This document shows, piece after piece, positions 28,501 to 37,600 of a stretch of DNA of 64,000 nt. The notes under the pieces are model-generated. The model ran no database searches, had not been told where the DNA came from, and saw only the letters and a list, made by a program, of their open reading frames with translations. How positions within the stretch are numbered: position 1 is the first letter of the stretch; each line of letters starts with the position of its first letter. The position numbers and the translations under genes are program-made. This DNA comes from Lineus longissimus. Its lineage: Eukaryota > Nemertea > Pilidiophora > Heteronemertea > Lineidae. The DNA is taken from NCBI RefSeq assembly GCF_910592395.1, contig NC_088318.1, forward strand, positions 12,896,349 through 12,960,348. Reading direction: 5' to 3'.

Positions 28501-29858
28501 TAACTTGATGTTGTCCTCTTACAGTACAGACACCACATGGATGGGATTGTGATAGAAAAAATTGATTATCAATAACTTGCTTCTCAATCAATAATCAGTC
28601 AGTCAAGTTGATCAGCAGGCTGTCTTTGTCGCTGGTATCTGTTACTGATCACATACAACAGGCAGACAATACATAAAGCACTTCCTTATAATGTGATGTT
28701 ATGAATATGAGAGAATACTCCTATGCCTACACAGTGGCTAAAAGATATGTTTAGGAGTTAATTTTTTGTGAGGAAAAACTACTGTAGCTTTTGACCAATT
28801 TGAGCTGAGAAAAGGACGAGGTCAGTTCTCAAAAAGTGTCCTTCTTATGCTCTCCCGGGCTGAGAGTGTGAAGACAGATCAGTTTTTCATTTAGTTCATA
28901 TCATGTTGGTTTGAAAAACAACAAGACTCAAAGATTTACAATTTACAAGAAAGTGTCGGGCCTTGAATTCAAAAACTATTAGAGCACCCATTTTAGAGTC
29001 ATTTTGGCCTTGGGTGCTGGAAATTGTGAAAATGAGATTGAGAGGGCACGAAGACAATTTTGGAGGGCACCGACTGCCATGGCAGCGGTGGTGATGCTTA
29101 AATTCAAGCCCTGAGGTGTGCAAGCTGGCCAAGCAACCTTATAGGATTTGGCCTTTTTTGTGGAGCATGCTTACCTATGAGTAAGAGGTATGGCTCCCTC
29201 TTGCTGGCCGGGGGCATTCACATGGTAAACACAGAAGTGGCGCAGCAGAGGCTGCATGTCAGCAAAGTTGAAGAATCCTTGGAAACAGGTCATATCTGAA
29301 AAAGCAATTTGGGGAAGATGAAAATACCATTACTTTTACTTATTGTAGTACATGTACTTTCCCACACCCAAACAAATGCCTGCCCAAACACCCTGATCAG
29401 AATTTTCTGTAAGACTTACGATTCAATCCTAAGTCATGGTATGTGAGGATGGCTGGCTTTGATCGGTCACCCTGGACAGCAACGTGCAGTACACCAACAG
29501 CTGTATCAATATCATCTTCCTGGAATAAAAGAAATAAAGGTCAATAGTCCATATCCAGCGAATGGTCTGCCAGTGGCAGTGGTTGGTGGAGAATGGCTCA
29601 ACTCAACTCTACATGTATGTCAGATTATGACTCGATCAGCCCTACTTAACTTAGGCAGTTATAGTCAATGTCACAATTACAGAGGAATAATCATTATTAG
29701 AGAGTTACAGTGCCTGGAGAAGAGGGCCTGAGGATTCCAATCCTTGCCTTAGACCTTACCTGCAGTATATTGTATGAAGGGTCCTTGGCCAAAGTACGAG
29801 GCTTCGATTCCTCCAACTGGATACCTGCCAATTCAATCTCAGTTAGTTTCTCCGCCAT
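16449..29858 (-). CDS. NDRG: NDRG-family protein (N-myc downstream-regulated gene), complete 11-exon coding region
   Basis: Eleven minus-strand exons join in phase to 1050 nt (349 aa plus stop): 29858-29760, 29519-29420, 29295-29175, 19264-19202, 18924-18864, 18754-18590, 17799-17699, 17485-17420, 17234-17135, 16868-16781, 16534-16449. All introns are GT-AG. Family hallmarks seen: PAILTYHDLGLN (about 55-66), HVNAPGQQEGA, YPTMDQLGEMILPVLQYYG, the nucleophile-elbow-like GVGAGANIL, HPEKCDALFLVN, VMLVGSAGSPHLDDVV, FRLFLQGMGH and a C-terminus ending MEATATVC. NDRG proteins are cytoplasmic alpha/beta-hydrolase-fold proteins generally regarded as lacking hydrolase activity, with roles in stress, differentiation and trafficking. 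The length is close to vertebrate NDRGs (about 340-395 aa), with a short tail lacking long phospho-repeats. Which vertebrate paralogue is closest cannot be decided by eye. Start chosen: first ATG after a cag acceptor, giving MAEKLTEIEL. Confidence 0.95.
16781..16868 (-). CDS. NDRG: NDRG coding exon 10
   Basis: Encodes ISDCSGMVLEEQPAKVAEAF and RLFLQGMGH, the conserved QPxKLxEAFKYFLQGMGY helix. Acceptor gttttcag, donor gtaggt, phase 1 out. Confidence 0.93.
17135..17234 (-). CDS. NDRG: NDRG coding exon 9
   Basis: Encodes CNVMLVGSAGSPHLDDVVAM then NSRLDPSNSNVLN, matching CPVMLVVGDxAPHxDAVVECNSKLDPT. Acceptor attttag, donor gtgagt, phase 2 in and phase 0 out. Confidence 0.93.
17420..17485 (-). 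CDS. NDRG: NDRG coding exon 8
   Basis: Encodes RTDLGISRELDLTKKKDAKTL, corresponding to the RRDLNFERGGDITLR region but with a Lys-rich insertion-like stretch. Acceptor gtttgtag, donor gtgagt, phase 2 both sides. Confidence 0.88.
17699..17799 (-). CDS. NDRG: NDRG coding exon 7 (source of the adjoining minisatellite)
   Basis: Encodes EAKERNTDLVHVFKD, NIKQINPHNMASFIDAY and VQ. Acceptor ttttcttgcag, donor gtaagt, phase 0 in and phase 2 out. The acceptor plus the first ~25 exon bases recur repeatedly just upstream in the transcript (17.80-18.45 kb). Confidence 0.92.
17800..18450 (-). repeat. Minisatellite of ~52-58 bp derived from an NDRG splice acceptor and exon start
   Basis: About 11 extra copies plus one degenerate copy of a unit with three parts. 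These are a ttataacctttcttgcag acceptor, the first ~22 bases of NDRG exon 7 (GAAGCCAA...AGATCT) and a linker (atgtattctttataa). The true exon sits at the left end, last in transcript order. Copies fall into two classes, gagcgcaacaca (exon-like) and gaccacaacaa. The array lies wholly inside an intron. Confidence 0.95.
18590..18754 (-). CDS. NDRG: NDRG coding exon 6
   Basis: 55 codons encoding LQHPEKCDALFLVNC, AAGWTEWGYQKL and a Trp-rich end (LLWHWFGK). Matches the NP(D/E)xVEGLVLIN...GWMDWA block. Donor is gtgagg, phase 0 both sides. Confidence 0.93.
18864..18924 (-). CDS. NDRG: NDRG coding exon 5
   Basis: Encodes LKRVIGFGVGAGANILCRFA, the nucleophile-elbow-like segment in which the catalytic Ser of true hydrolases is absent (G-A-G-A here). 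Acceptor tttttcag, donor gtaagt. Confidence 0.92.
19202..19264 (-). CDS. NDRG: NDRG coding exon 4
   Basis: Encodes GYPTMDQLGEMILPVLQYYG, the family's YPS(L/M)DQLA(D/E)M block. Acceptor atttag, donor gtaagc. Phases 2 in and 2 out agree with both neighbours. Confidence 0.92.
22353..22582 (+). repeat. Dispersed ~220-bp repeat, copy 1
   Basis: Shares caatgagctaaggcaaaaa, the block ttttgaaa(a/t)tt(c/t)aaaga(c/t)cca, and gaggaaaag...aaatc(a/t)gcct ending gacatccctg with a copy at 60.37-60.60 kb and, more weakly, one at 54.57-54.83 kb. It is probably a short non-autonomous mobile element. I see no coding capacity. Confidence 0.6.
22781..22874. repeat. 47-bp direct duplication in the NDRG large intron
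   Basis: Two adjacent copies beginning ggcatagcaacatttg and ending cttcttgaaacatt, differing at a few bases. Confidence 0.85.
24253..24283. other. Perfect 10-bp inverted repeat (hairpin)
   Basis: taataaagac and gtctttatta are separated by 11 bases inside the NDRG 9.9 kb intron. No further context. Confidence 0.6.
28124..28196. repeat. 26-bp tandem repeat, 3 copies
   Basis: Three copies of gggcagggtccagtcct plus (t/c)gtggaa, in an NDRG intron. Confidence 0.85.
29175..29295 (-). CDS. NDRG: NDRG coding exon 3
   Basis: Encodes MTCFQGFFNFADMQPLLRHF and HVNAPGQQEGA, matching the NDRG TCFQ and HVDAPGQQ/ME blocks. Acceptor tttttcag, donor gtaagc, phase 1 in and phase 2 out. A 9.9 kb intron follows. 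Confidence 0.93.
29420..29519 (-). CDS. NDRG: NDRG coding exon 2
   Basis: Encodes EDDIDTAVGVLHVAVQGDRS and PAILTYHDLGLN, the first beta-strands of the hydrolase-like fold and the diagnostic TYHD motif. Acceptor attccag, donor gtaagt, phase 0 in and phase 1 out. Confidence 0.93.
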
Positions 29859-29865
29859 CTTTGTC
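29760..29865 (-). CDS. NDRG: NDRG exon with start codon (ATG at 29858)
   Basis: Acceptor ttgcag leads into a 7-nt leader, then ATG, then 33 codons ending ...YNILQ at a gtaagg donor (phase 0). The acceptor just before the ATG implies at least one upstream non-coding exon, to the right of 29866. Confidence 0.9.
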
Positions 29866-30317
29866 CTGCAAGAGAAAAACAATCAGTATCAATTTGGATG
29901 AGAACCTTCGACCTGGTGCTGGCAGGCTACAGTTTAGCAATGCCAATCGTACAGTAGTACATACCGTACAAGCAGACATACCTGCCAGATCGCAGTGCAC
30001 GCACCTGCTGTATGTTGCAGTGCTGAGTGCATGCAGAAACATTTTTGACATCCGAATGAAAAGTCACCACGAACAAATTCACAAACTACATAGATGCCAC
30101 ACAATTATCTAACAAACTCATACCTATATCAGATAGACCGTAGCTTAAATTAATAATCTTCACTATCAAAAGTGCTTAGCACATTGAAAATTAGCAAGAA
30201 TTTCGGTAAAAGGCAGCGATTATTTGCTCGATTTACGCATTCTTTTAGCAGAATAACCTTGACCGGACGCAATTTCGTTGAAGTTCCGATGTTCACCAAT
30301 TTTGTGGGGATATCAAA

Positions 30318-30325
30318 TGACGTCA
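30318..30325. promoter_or_regulatory. Perfect palindromic CRE (TGACGTCA)
   Basis: It lies 460 bp upstream of the NDRG ATG, in the expected promoter or 5' UTR zone. The octamer is the CREB/ATF consensus. Function is inferred from position only. Confidence 0.35.
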
Positions 30326-30501
30326 CGGCGTGGAATTCCGTTCATTATCGTGTCAGTATCTATTTTAAGATCATACTCACGTGTTGTTGTTTACTTTTTG
30401 ATAGTTAATAAATATGGTTTCTTTATGACATGGGCAACAACCTTGGCCACGGCATATGGGGAAATAGATTCATAACACAAGGTTCATCATCTCCTTGCTC
30501 A

Positions 30502-31062
30502 TTTTTAGTTCTAGCGTCACCCGAAATCCAACCCATTTTCCATCTCTGTTCGTTTTAAAATGACAATGGCGGGAAAAAACGAGATCCGTGGGGGACGTGG
30601 CTGGTGTGAGGTGATAGGGGGCATCCTGAACTAACATGCCATACCAGTAGCTGCAGTAAACAACTTGAGTTTTTAGTTCCAGCTTCACCCGACCCCCCCC
30701 CCTCCCCATTTTCCATCTTTGTTCGTTTTAAAATGACAATGGCGGGAAAAGACGAGATCCAAGGGGGTGTGGTTGGTGTGAGGTGATAGGGGGCATCCTG
30801 GACTAATATGCCATACCAGTCACTACATTGAACAACTCGAATTTTTAGTTCCAGCCTCACCCGAACCCCCCTCCCCCATTTTCCATCTTTGTTCGTTTTA
30901 AAATGACAATGGCGGGAAAAGACGAGATCCAAGGGGGACTCGGTTGGTGTGAGGTGATAGGGGGCATCCTGAACTAACATGCCATACCAGTCACTACAAT
31001 GAACAACTCGAATTTTTAGTTCCAGCATCACCCGAAATCCACCCCATTTTCCATCTTTTTAG
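30502..31062. repeat. ~170-bp tandem repeat, 3.3 copies, upstream of NDRG
   Basis: The phrase tttttagttc recurs at about 30502, 30670, 30842 and 31012. Each full unit has gttcgttttaaaatgacaat, ggcgggaaaa, a G-rich block and gccataccag. Copies are about 90% alike by eye. Confidence 0.92.
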
Positions 31063-31083
31063 CGACTGGTATGGCATGTAGCC

Positions 31084-31170
31084 TATAGGAGAGACCATAT
31101 TGGCGATTTCGTGTAACTAAATCTTACCTATACCTGCCTATTTAGTCTCCCATTATGGGTCAGCTAAAAC
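31084..31170. repeat. Short MITE-like repeat, copy A
   Basis: Begins tataggagagacc, continues ttcgtgtaact and ends cctgcct...agtctccc. It matches the copy at 33274-33356 and the right end of the element at 55171-55375. Confidence 0.5.
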
Positions 31171-31970
31171 TGGCGTGACTGATTCCAAAATGTTTAATCC
31201 AGTGTGGTCAAATAAAAGTTTGGCAACAGTACAAAAGTTTTCAGTAAAAAACAATCTTTTTTGCAACCGGGAGATACATGGTAACACATTCCCAGATGGC
31301 AGGATCGGTCATTCTGATTCGGAGTCATCCTGAGATTCAGTTTTTTACGTCATCGCGAGCGACTATTGAAAACCACTGGTATCATACGAAGATGAAATTT
31401 TGTAAACAAAAGTGACAAATCAATCAATAAATCCGTTCTATAACAGGGCATGTGATTTCTTCTTTAGCCTATCATCGAGCAAGCTTATTTTTGGAAGCAT
31501 CACCGCCTATATAAATGTTCTGTAACTATTTAAAGCCTCAGCATACAATGGGAATTTCTCATCGGTGACAGTATCGACAGGGGACGCTGGATGTGATCAG
31601 TTTCTGATTGTACAGATTATGCACCTTTTGTTATTGAAAAGGATACGGCGACACTAAACCGTGAGTTTCATTGTTGTCATGTGTCCCGGGGAGAGCTACA
31701 ACTTCTATTTTCAATCTTATCATGTCTGATTAATTAAAATAACAGGGTCCAATAAAGCAAATGCCACACACTCAGTACAGGAATTCGACCCCCCCCCCCC
31801 CGCAATCTGAGCCCTGAAACTATACCCTAGCCATATCTTGATCTTCCAATGCGATAGGCAAGAATCCGGATCGGCGTACAGTACTAGTAGCCTATATCAT
31901 TTGGACTTTACTATATACGCCACCTCATCGTGGAGGCTACGGATTGTTTTGTCAAGAAGGAAGGAAGGCG

Positions 31971-32935
31971 AATAACACCATTCCGTTCACGAGACACGCA
32001 TGTTTCGCAGCCCATGGTGCGAAGAATTCTCGATCGGACGAACATAGCCCGATCAGACCATCGCCTACCGATCAGCCCCCCGATCAGCCTGCGTCAGTCT
32101 CTGCTCCGCGTCATGCCCAGGGAGCTTGATCAACGCGTACCTCGATCAACTCTATTCCAAAGAAAATAATGACCAATCTAAACGTTTTATTTATGTTTGA
32201 GTTTAATTTATACATGTTTATGGAAATCCATAGCCTGGGACATTCTAGTGATATTCTCGGATTGCAGTTGGACATTCTGTTCCTTGGACTGCGATTTCGT
32301 TTACATCGGTTTTCAATCCCCTGTCTGCACCTATTCTCTACACCCTTCTTTAACCACGACTCTAGTCAGTTATTCCCTGCACCTTCCTTTAATCACTATC
32401 CCGGTTATCATCCGGGGCTCTTGACAACTGAAGCAATTGCCTTTTTAGCCCCACCCAAGAAAGATCGTCGGCGTTTGCATACAATTATAATCGTCAGACA
32501 GACAATCGCATGAATCGGTCAAGGACATATTAATGTTTACTGCATCGTACCGCAAGACTCGTTTTCCAGCGGATTGAAAACTATTGATTGTTTGTGATCC
32601 TGGTCTCTGTGAAATCCCCATCACTTTTTGTTGCTGAAAAACCGGCGTATGTAACATTACGGTTATAATTTTGCTAATTTTGATGCGGTTTGTAGGCTAT
32701 ACTCCTGTTGCTGTGAAAAGGAGAAAATCTTCATTGAAATCGCTCCGAGCATATGAAGATGTGGGCTTTTTAGCGCAAAACCTTTTTCACGGAGAGTGCC
32801 CCGGACAAGACGGAGTATAGAGACTGACGCAAGCAGATCGGGCTACGATCGGCCCATCGGGGATCGAGGATCCTTATACCCTGTGGCCCTGGCCTGCATG
32901 GCTCGTGAACGGACAGGGGTATCATATTCCTTCAA
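31971..32935. mobile_element. Non-autonomous DNA element with ~150-bp imperfect terminal inverted repeats
   Basis: The left arm (31971-32123) and the reverse complement of the right arm (about 32799-32935) share tccgttcacgag, tagcccgatc, a run of cgatc words and tgcgtcagtctct, followed by ctccg and gtc. The interior of about 675 bp has no transposase-like reading frame. Coding-looking frames in the left arm (rich in Pro and SDEHSPIRPSPTDQ) are probably an effect of its cgatcag repeats. Confidence 0.6.
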
Positions 32936-33273
32936 ATCTAGCAGAACAGTCAGCGACACATATACTTTCTGATATTCAAACATGTGGTGATTGGTGTATC
33001 ATCTCTAATTGCAGTTGACCTTTGTCGAAAGCCTTTGGCTGCTTATGGCTCTGGGGAGACGTTGTCGTTGGGGTGAGTGAAATAAATTGTCCAGTTCGTT
33101 GCCAGTCGATCGAATACGTAGCAAATAGGCTTATGGTGATTGGGCAACAGCTCACTAAAAGATGGTACATATAATAATCAACAAATAATAAAGTATTGCT
33201 GTGATATGAGGTGTGTTTGTTTAAGCGATAATTATATTCCTCAATCAAGCGTGAACTGGTTCGATTTACAGTA

Positions 33274-33356
33274 AGATAGGAGAGACCCCTTGCGGCGACT
33301 TCGTGTAACTTTAATCTGACCCACCTAGCTCCTGCCTGTGTCTCCCTTTAAAACTT
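33274..33356. repeat. Short MITE-like repeat, copy B
   Basis: Carries gataggagagacc, cgacttcgtgtaact, ctgacccacc and tctccctttaaa, the same word order as copies A and C. Confidence 0.5.
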
Positions 33357-34546
33357 TGTGGTTGGCATCAGCTCACTGAAAGACTGGTACCAGTGTGAAT
33401 CTTGCTATGAGGAAGCTGAGGAGACGCGGTTCTCATGTCTTTTGAATTTCTTGGTGGCATTTAATATCCATCTTTCTTGAAATTTAAAACCTCAGAAACA
33501 AAATTACTTTGAAGATCGTTTTACACCCATGAAATGATGCCAGGAGCAACAACAGCCATGAGCAGATGACTGGGAAGCGCGTGATGATTGTCAACAACCG
33601 CGTTCCCTGGCTAATCCTCTGTAATCATGACAGTAGAAAACGGTATATGTAGCACCCATGTTGCTCAGGCTGTAAAGTTGCGCAACACGCTGTTGTTTTG
33701 TGATCCGATTTCAAAGTCACAAATCATTTGATAGTTGAATTGGAGTTGAATGTAATCAACGATCATACAGCACTGCAGTACGCTAGACGGGAACGGCGGC
33801 TACATGCACTGCCTCCGGTGTGTTGGGCGTTGCTTCAATATCGTGTGCTTGAATTGAGAGGCAGTCAATTGCTATCGAAATCAGTAGTTAGTGTGCTGAT
33901 CGAACATTGATGAGCTCTGGTTTAAATTCTCTGCTTTATTTCATTTACTTTCCAAATTTGATTCAAAAGTAATGTGAGGAGATTTCGTTCGCAAATTCAT
34001 GTGTGGATTTTGTTCGGATGGATTTGGGTGAAGAATGATGTTCATGATACATGTATATCCACATCCATTCAAAAGTAAGGAATCCCCATCATGCATCTCC
34101 CCAGTCCCTACACGCTTTCTGTTAATTCCTTTTTTGCGCTAATCGCCATAAAATCAACGGTCTTTTGATTGATCGATTGATTGATTTACTGTACAGGTTT
34201 TCTGTTGAATTTGACCAAAGTGTGTTGACCACGATGGCTTTTTGCCAACAAGGACTCCGTAAAGAAATCTTACCATGTGTTATCGCCCATTTCTTACGCC
34301 TGCTAATGAAACTATGTATGCTTATATCATAAAACGAAATGTGTACTTTTGGATTAAATTTCCTTTTCAGAGGAATGATAAAATCTTCACCACGTTCGAA
34401 GTTATACATGTAATGCCCAATAACCAACCTATAGCTGTGACCCCATGGAGATGTCATAAGGATGAGCTAATTAAGATGCGAAATACCGTGCTGGCTTCTC
34501 TGAGCATGACCCTGGAAATGAACCCCTTATTTTTGGTTACTTTCAG

Positions 34547-34693
34547 GCCACCGAAATTCCTCCTCCACCGATTACAGTAATGTCACCGACGCCATTCATA
34601 AGGTGCGCGTAATGATCACCCTCACTGTCCTTTGCGTTACCGGAGTCTTATTCCTTCTTCTTTTTGTTTATTGCATTCGTCGAAGATGTGATA
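34547..34693 (+). CDS. Variable exon V1: ectodomain stub plus transmembrane helix
   Basis: Acceptor ttactttcag (phase 1), then HRNSSSTDYSNVTDAIHKVR, a helix from VMITLTVLCV to FVYC, then IRRRCD and a phase-1 gtaagt donor. NSS and NVT are two N-glycosylation sequons on the predicted outer side. Unlike V2-V8 it is open to its acceptor and needs an upstream exon, so it may be the ancestral form with a signal peptide and ectodomain encoded further left. I could not find those exons in 31-34.5 kb. Confidence 0.6.
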
Positions 34694-37600
34694 GTAAGTT
34701 GCATTTCTGTAACTCCTATTTTTGTGATTTCTTATCCAGTGAATTAAGGGATGCTGACTACCGCATAAACACAATGGGCTTCCACTTCTACAGCTTTAGA
34801 ATGATTTTGTGTAGTGCGTTCATCATTGGGGGTGTAGTGCTCCTGGTCATATCATATATTTGCGACTGTACACAATGTATTCTCTGTTTTGTCAGCATGC
34901 CCGTCGTGGTGATAAAAACAACCGTTTAGGGCCAATTCCCGAAAGTAAAAACTTATGTGGGGTTAGTTCAGGTGGATCAATCGTCCAATCAAAAGTGCCG
35001 AATTCTGCATCCTCGGCTTGCCCGGTTTCCCAGAAGTGTTCAAGCCTTCGTCAACCGACAATTGGCAAATTGAGTGATTTTCACCTGTTTATCTAATACT
35101 AGGCATCAAGTTTCGGCATTTTTGTCAAAATATTTTATTTCAAAAATCTATTTCCCCCAAAGTGCATACAACCAGCGGTAAGTATGCCGATTCGGCCACT
35201 GCTGATGCATGGGGCGAGTTAATTCAAACTTAGGTCTACGTGTATACTGCCATTAGCCGTTGTCTTGTCTGCAAAAGTGCCGTTGCCTTGTCTGCGAAAG
35301 CAAAACGATTATGACAATACATACTATACCGTATGTACATGAATGAATAAAAAATTTAATGAAGAGAAAAAAGTGTTGGATACACGGAGAGTCGAACCCG
35401 TGACCACCAGATCGAAAGTCCAGCATTCTAACCGTTGAACCACAGAGTTCTTCATGTTAGAAATTTTCCTCGCCTGTAATAGCCAGGCTATGGCGATATG
35501 AACCTTGTGTGAAATAGAGCGAATTTATATTTCACACAAGCTTCAGATCACCATGATGTTGAATTCGTTGAGAATTGTGTGTGTGGTTGCCACTTGATGG
35601 AGGCCCTTTGCCAGCAATAAATTATACGTGTACAAAATTTGTCAATGCCCGACACCGCCAAGAAAATTATTCTCAGTTTCAAAAGCCCATAATGTCAATG
35701 CAGCATTCAGCATCACTTACCCGGAGAACTAAGAAATGACAAAGGAGTTATAGATTGCAACGACTCGAGTAGGCTATAAGGTACAATACTGAGATGGCGT
35801 TCCACGTGGGCTATCTTATGCAATATCGGTGATTGTGATGATAATTGTGAGACTGAGATGGCACACATCAAACGCCACCAACACACTAATGATTCCCCCT
35901 TATACTTATCCCCTTGTAATTTCTTATTCATACGTCGAAGATCTCATAGTTGCAATTTACTTAGTATATATTTTTTACGATTTTTTATCCAGTAGTTAAG
36001 TGGTGACTGCCGCATGACGAACAGTATGGCCTACTACAATTTCGGAAGATATTTTATCATAGCAATCAGCGTAGGGGGAGTTATATTAATATTCGTAATC
36101 TTAATTTGCCGCAAGTTTTGCAGACGACGTGACGGCACACGTAAGTTCAGGAGGATGTTGTCACTAACTGGTGTTAGTTTTGTTTAGTTACGCTACATAA
36201 AGTCATTTCAACTAATTGTCAGCAGAAAAGCGAAGTTAATGAAGGCGTCCATGAAGGCAAAAGTATAGAAGGCTCGCTCATATATCTCTTATGAAGGCAA
36301 AAGCATTTTAGGATATGATTAGAAGTATACAGTGGCATGTAACTTTCCTTATGCTGGATGTACTGCGAAGAAAGTTATTTTAACGTTGAAGAAGCCCGCG
36401 CATTCGATATGCGGTACCAAGCAGCGCTTTGCTGGAAAAGAAACCACAATAATAAAAACACAAAATCACAAAGTCATAAAACTCAACTTATCATCAAATC
36501 TTCGACCTTAAAGGGGATGCGTTCCCTGAGCTTGCATGAAAGCAAAATTAAAAAGAAATAGGAGTGTGACGCCACACTTCGCGTTAAAATGTCGGTGGCA
36601 TCACCGTTGTTTGTCATCCTGACTCTCATGCGTTTGCGTCACCACTATCGAGATCCACGTCAGTGATTTAGCGATCTCAAAACATTGCAAGGTCAAAATG
36701 TGTTGTTGGAAGCAGGGGTAATCCTTTCAAAGTCCCGCGCCGAGGTGCTCAGTCGGTGTTGAAAACGAACGCTATTTCCAATTAATTATTTGGCGATAAT
36801 ACGCACGATATCCTGATGACGTGGTCATATCTTGTCTTCTGACGTTACTGCTAACGTTATTTGAGCAACTGGGCCCTGTGCATTACCTCTTTTTGTCTTA
36901 CCTTTGTCGAAGATTTGATAGTTAGTTGTGTTTTATATCTCCTACAGTATGTTTGTGAATACTTATCCAGTAAAGTGATTGCCACAAGGACAGAATGGCC
37001 TTAAACGTAAGAGGGATTGCCATCGCAACGTCCGTATTGGGGGGATTTATACTCCTAATCTTAATCCGATATTTTTGCCTTCGTAGTGGACGGAACGGTA
37101 GTGCGCGTAAGTTCGCATGGTGTTGTCTCAGTACGTGTAACTGTTTTAGTAGGTACTGTTTTAGTAGATATTATGGGAGTAATTTAATTATCAAAAGAAG
37201 GAAAACATTTTGTATCACCTTGCATTTAGCATTGCCTGACACAAAGCTACTTCCCAACGTTGAATATTTCATTGAGCAACTCAAGTGTACTAATTACCAA
37301 TCGTTTATACGTCGTCTGCGAAAGCTACTAAAGATTTGATCTGGATCACAACTCCACAAGTGCTGGATGCTGCCATGACAGTCATTCCGAAGTCAATAAA
37401 ACCCTTGTCAAAGATGCGGCACTCGGCGATGCTGCTGACGATAAGAAAACAAAACGTTGTTCTATCAGCTATAGATGTTCGAATTTTAAAGACCTCTTCT
37501 GCACGGCATGATCTCGCCGCGGACATTCCTCTGTGTGTGCTCCCAGGGCCCGGGCTGTGTAGGTGATCATTTCGCGTTCCATGTGAGATCCCCCCCCCCC

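Noticed and set aside
30555-31031. 158-codon minus-strand frame
   Set aside because: It is created by the 170-bp upstream repeat, with low-complexity content and no splice support.
32169-32513. 114-codon plus-strand frame as an upstream exon of the PPxY gene
   Set aside because: It lies inside the inverted-repeat element, lacks a phase-1 donor at its end and has no signal-peptide or Cys-rich pattern.
34603-34929. A single 108-codon gene spanning V1 and V2
   Set aside because: The 46-nt intron between them happens to be open, but both a gtaagt donor and a cttatccag acceptor lie inside it, and the homologous units show these are separate exons.
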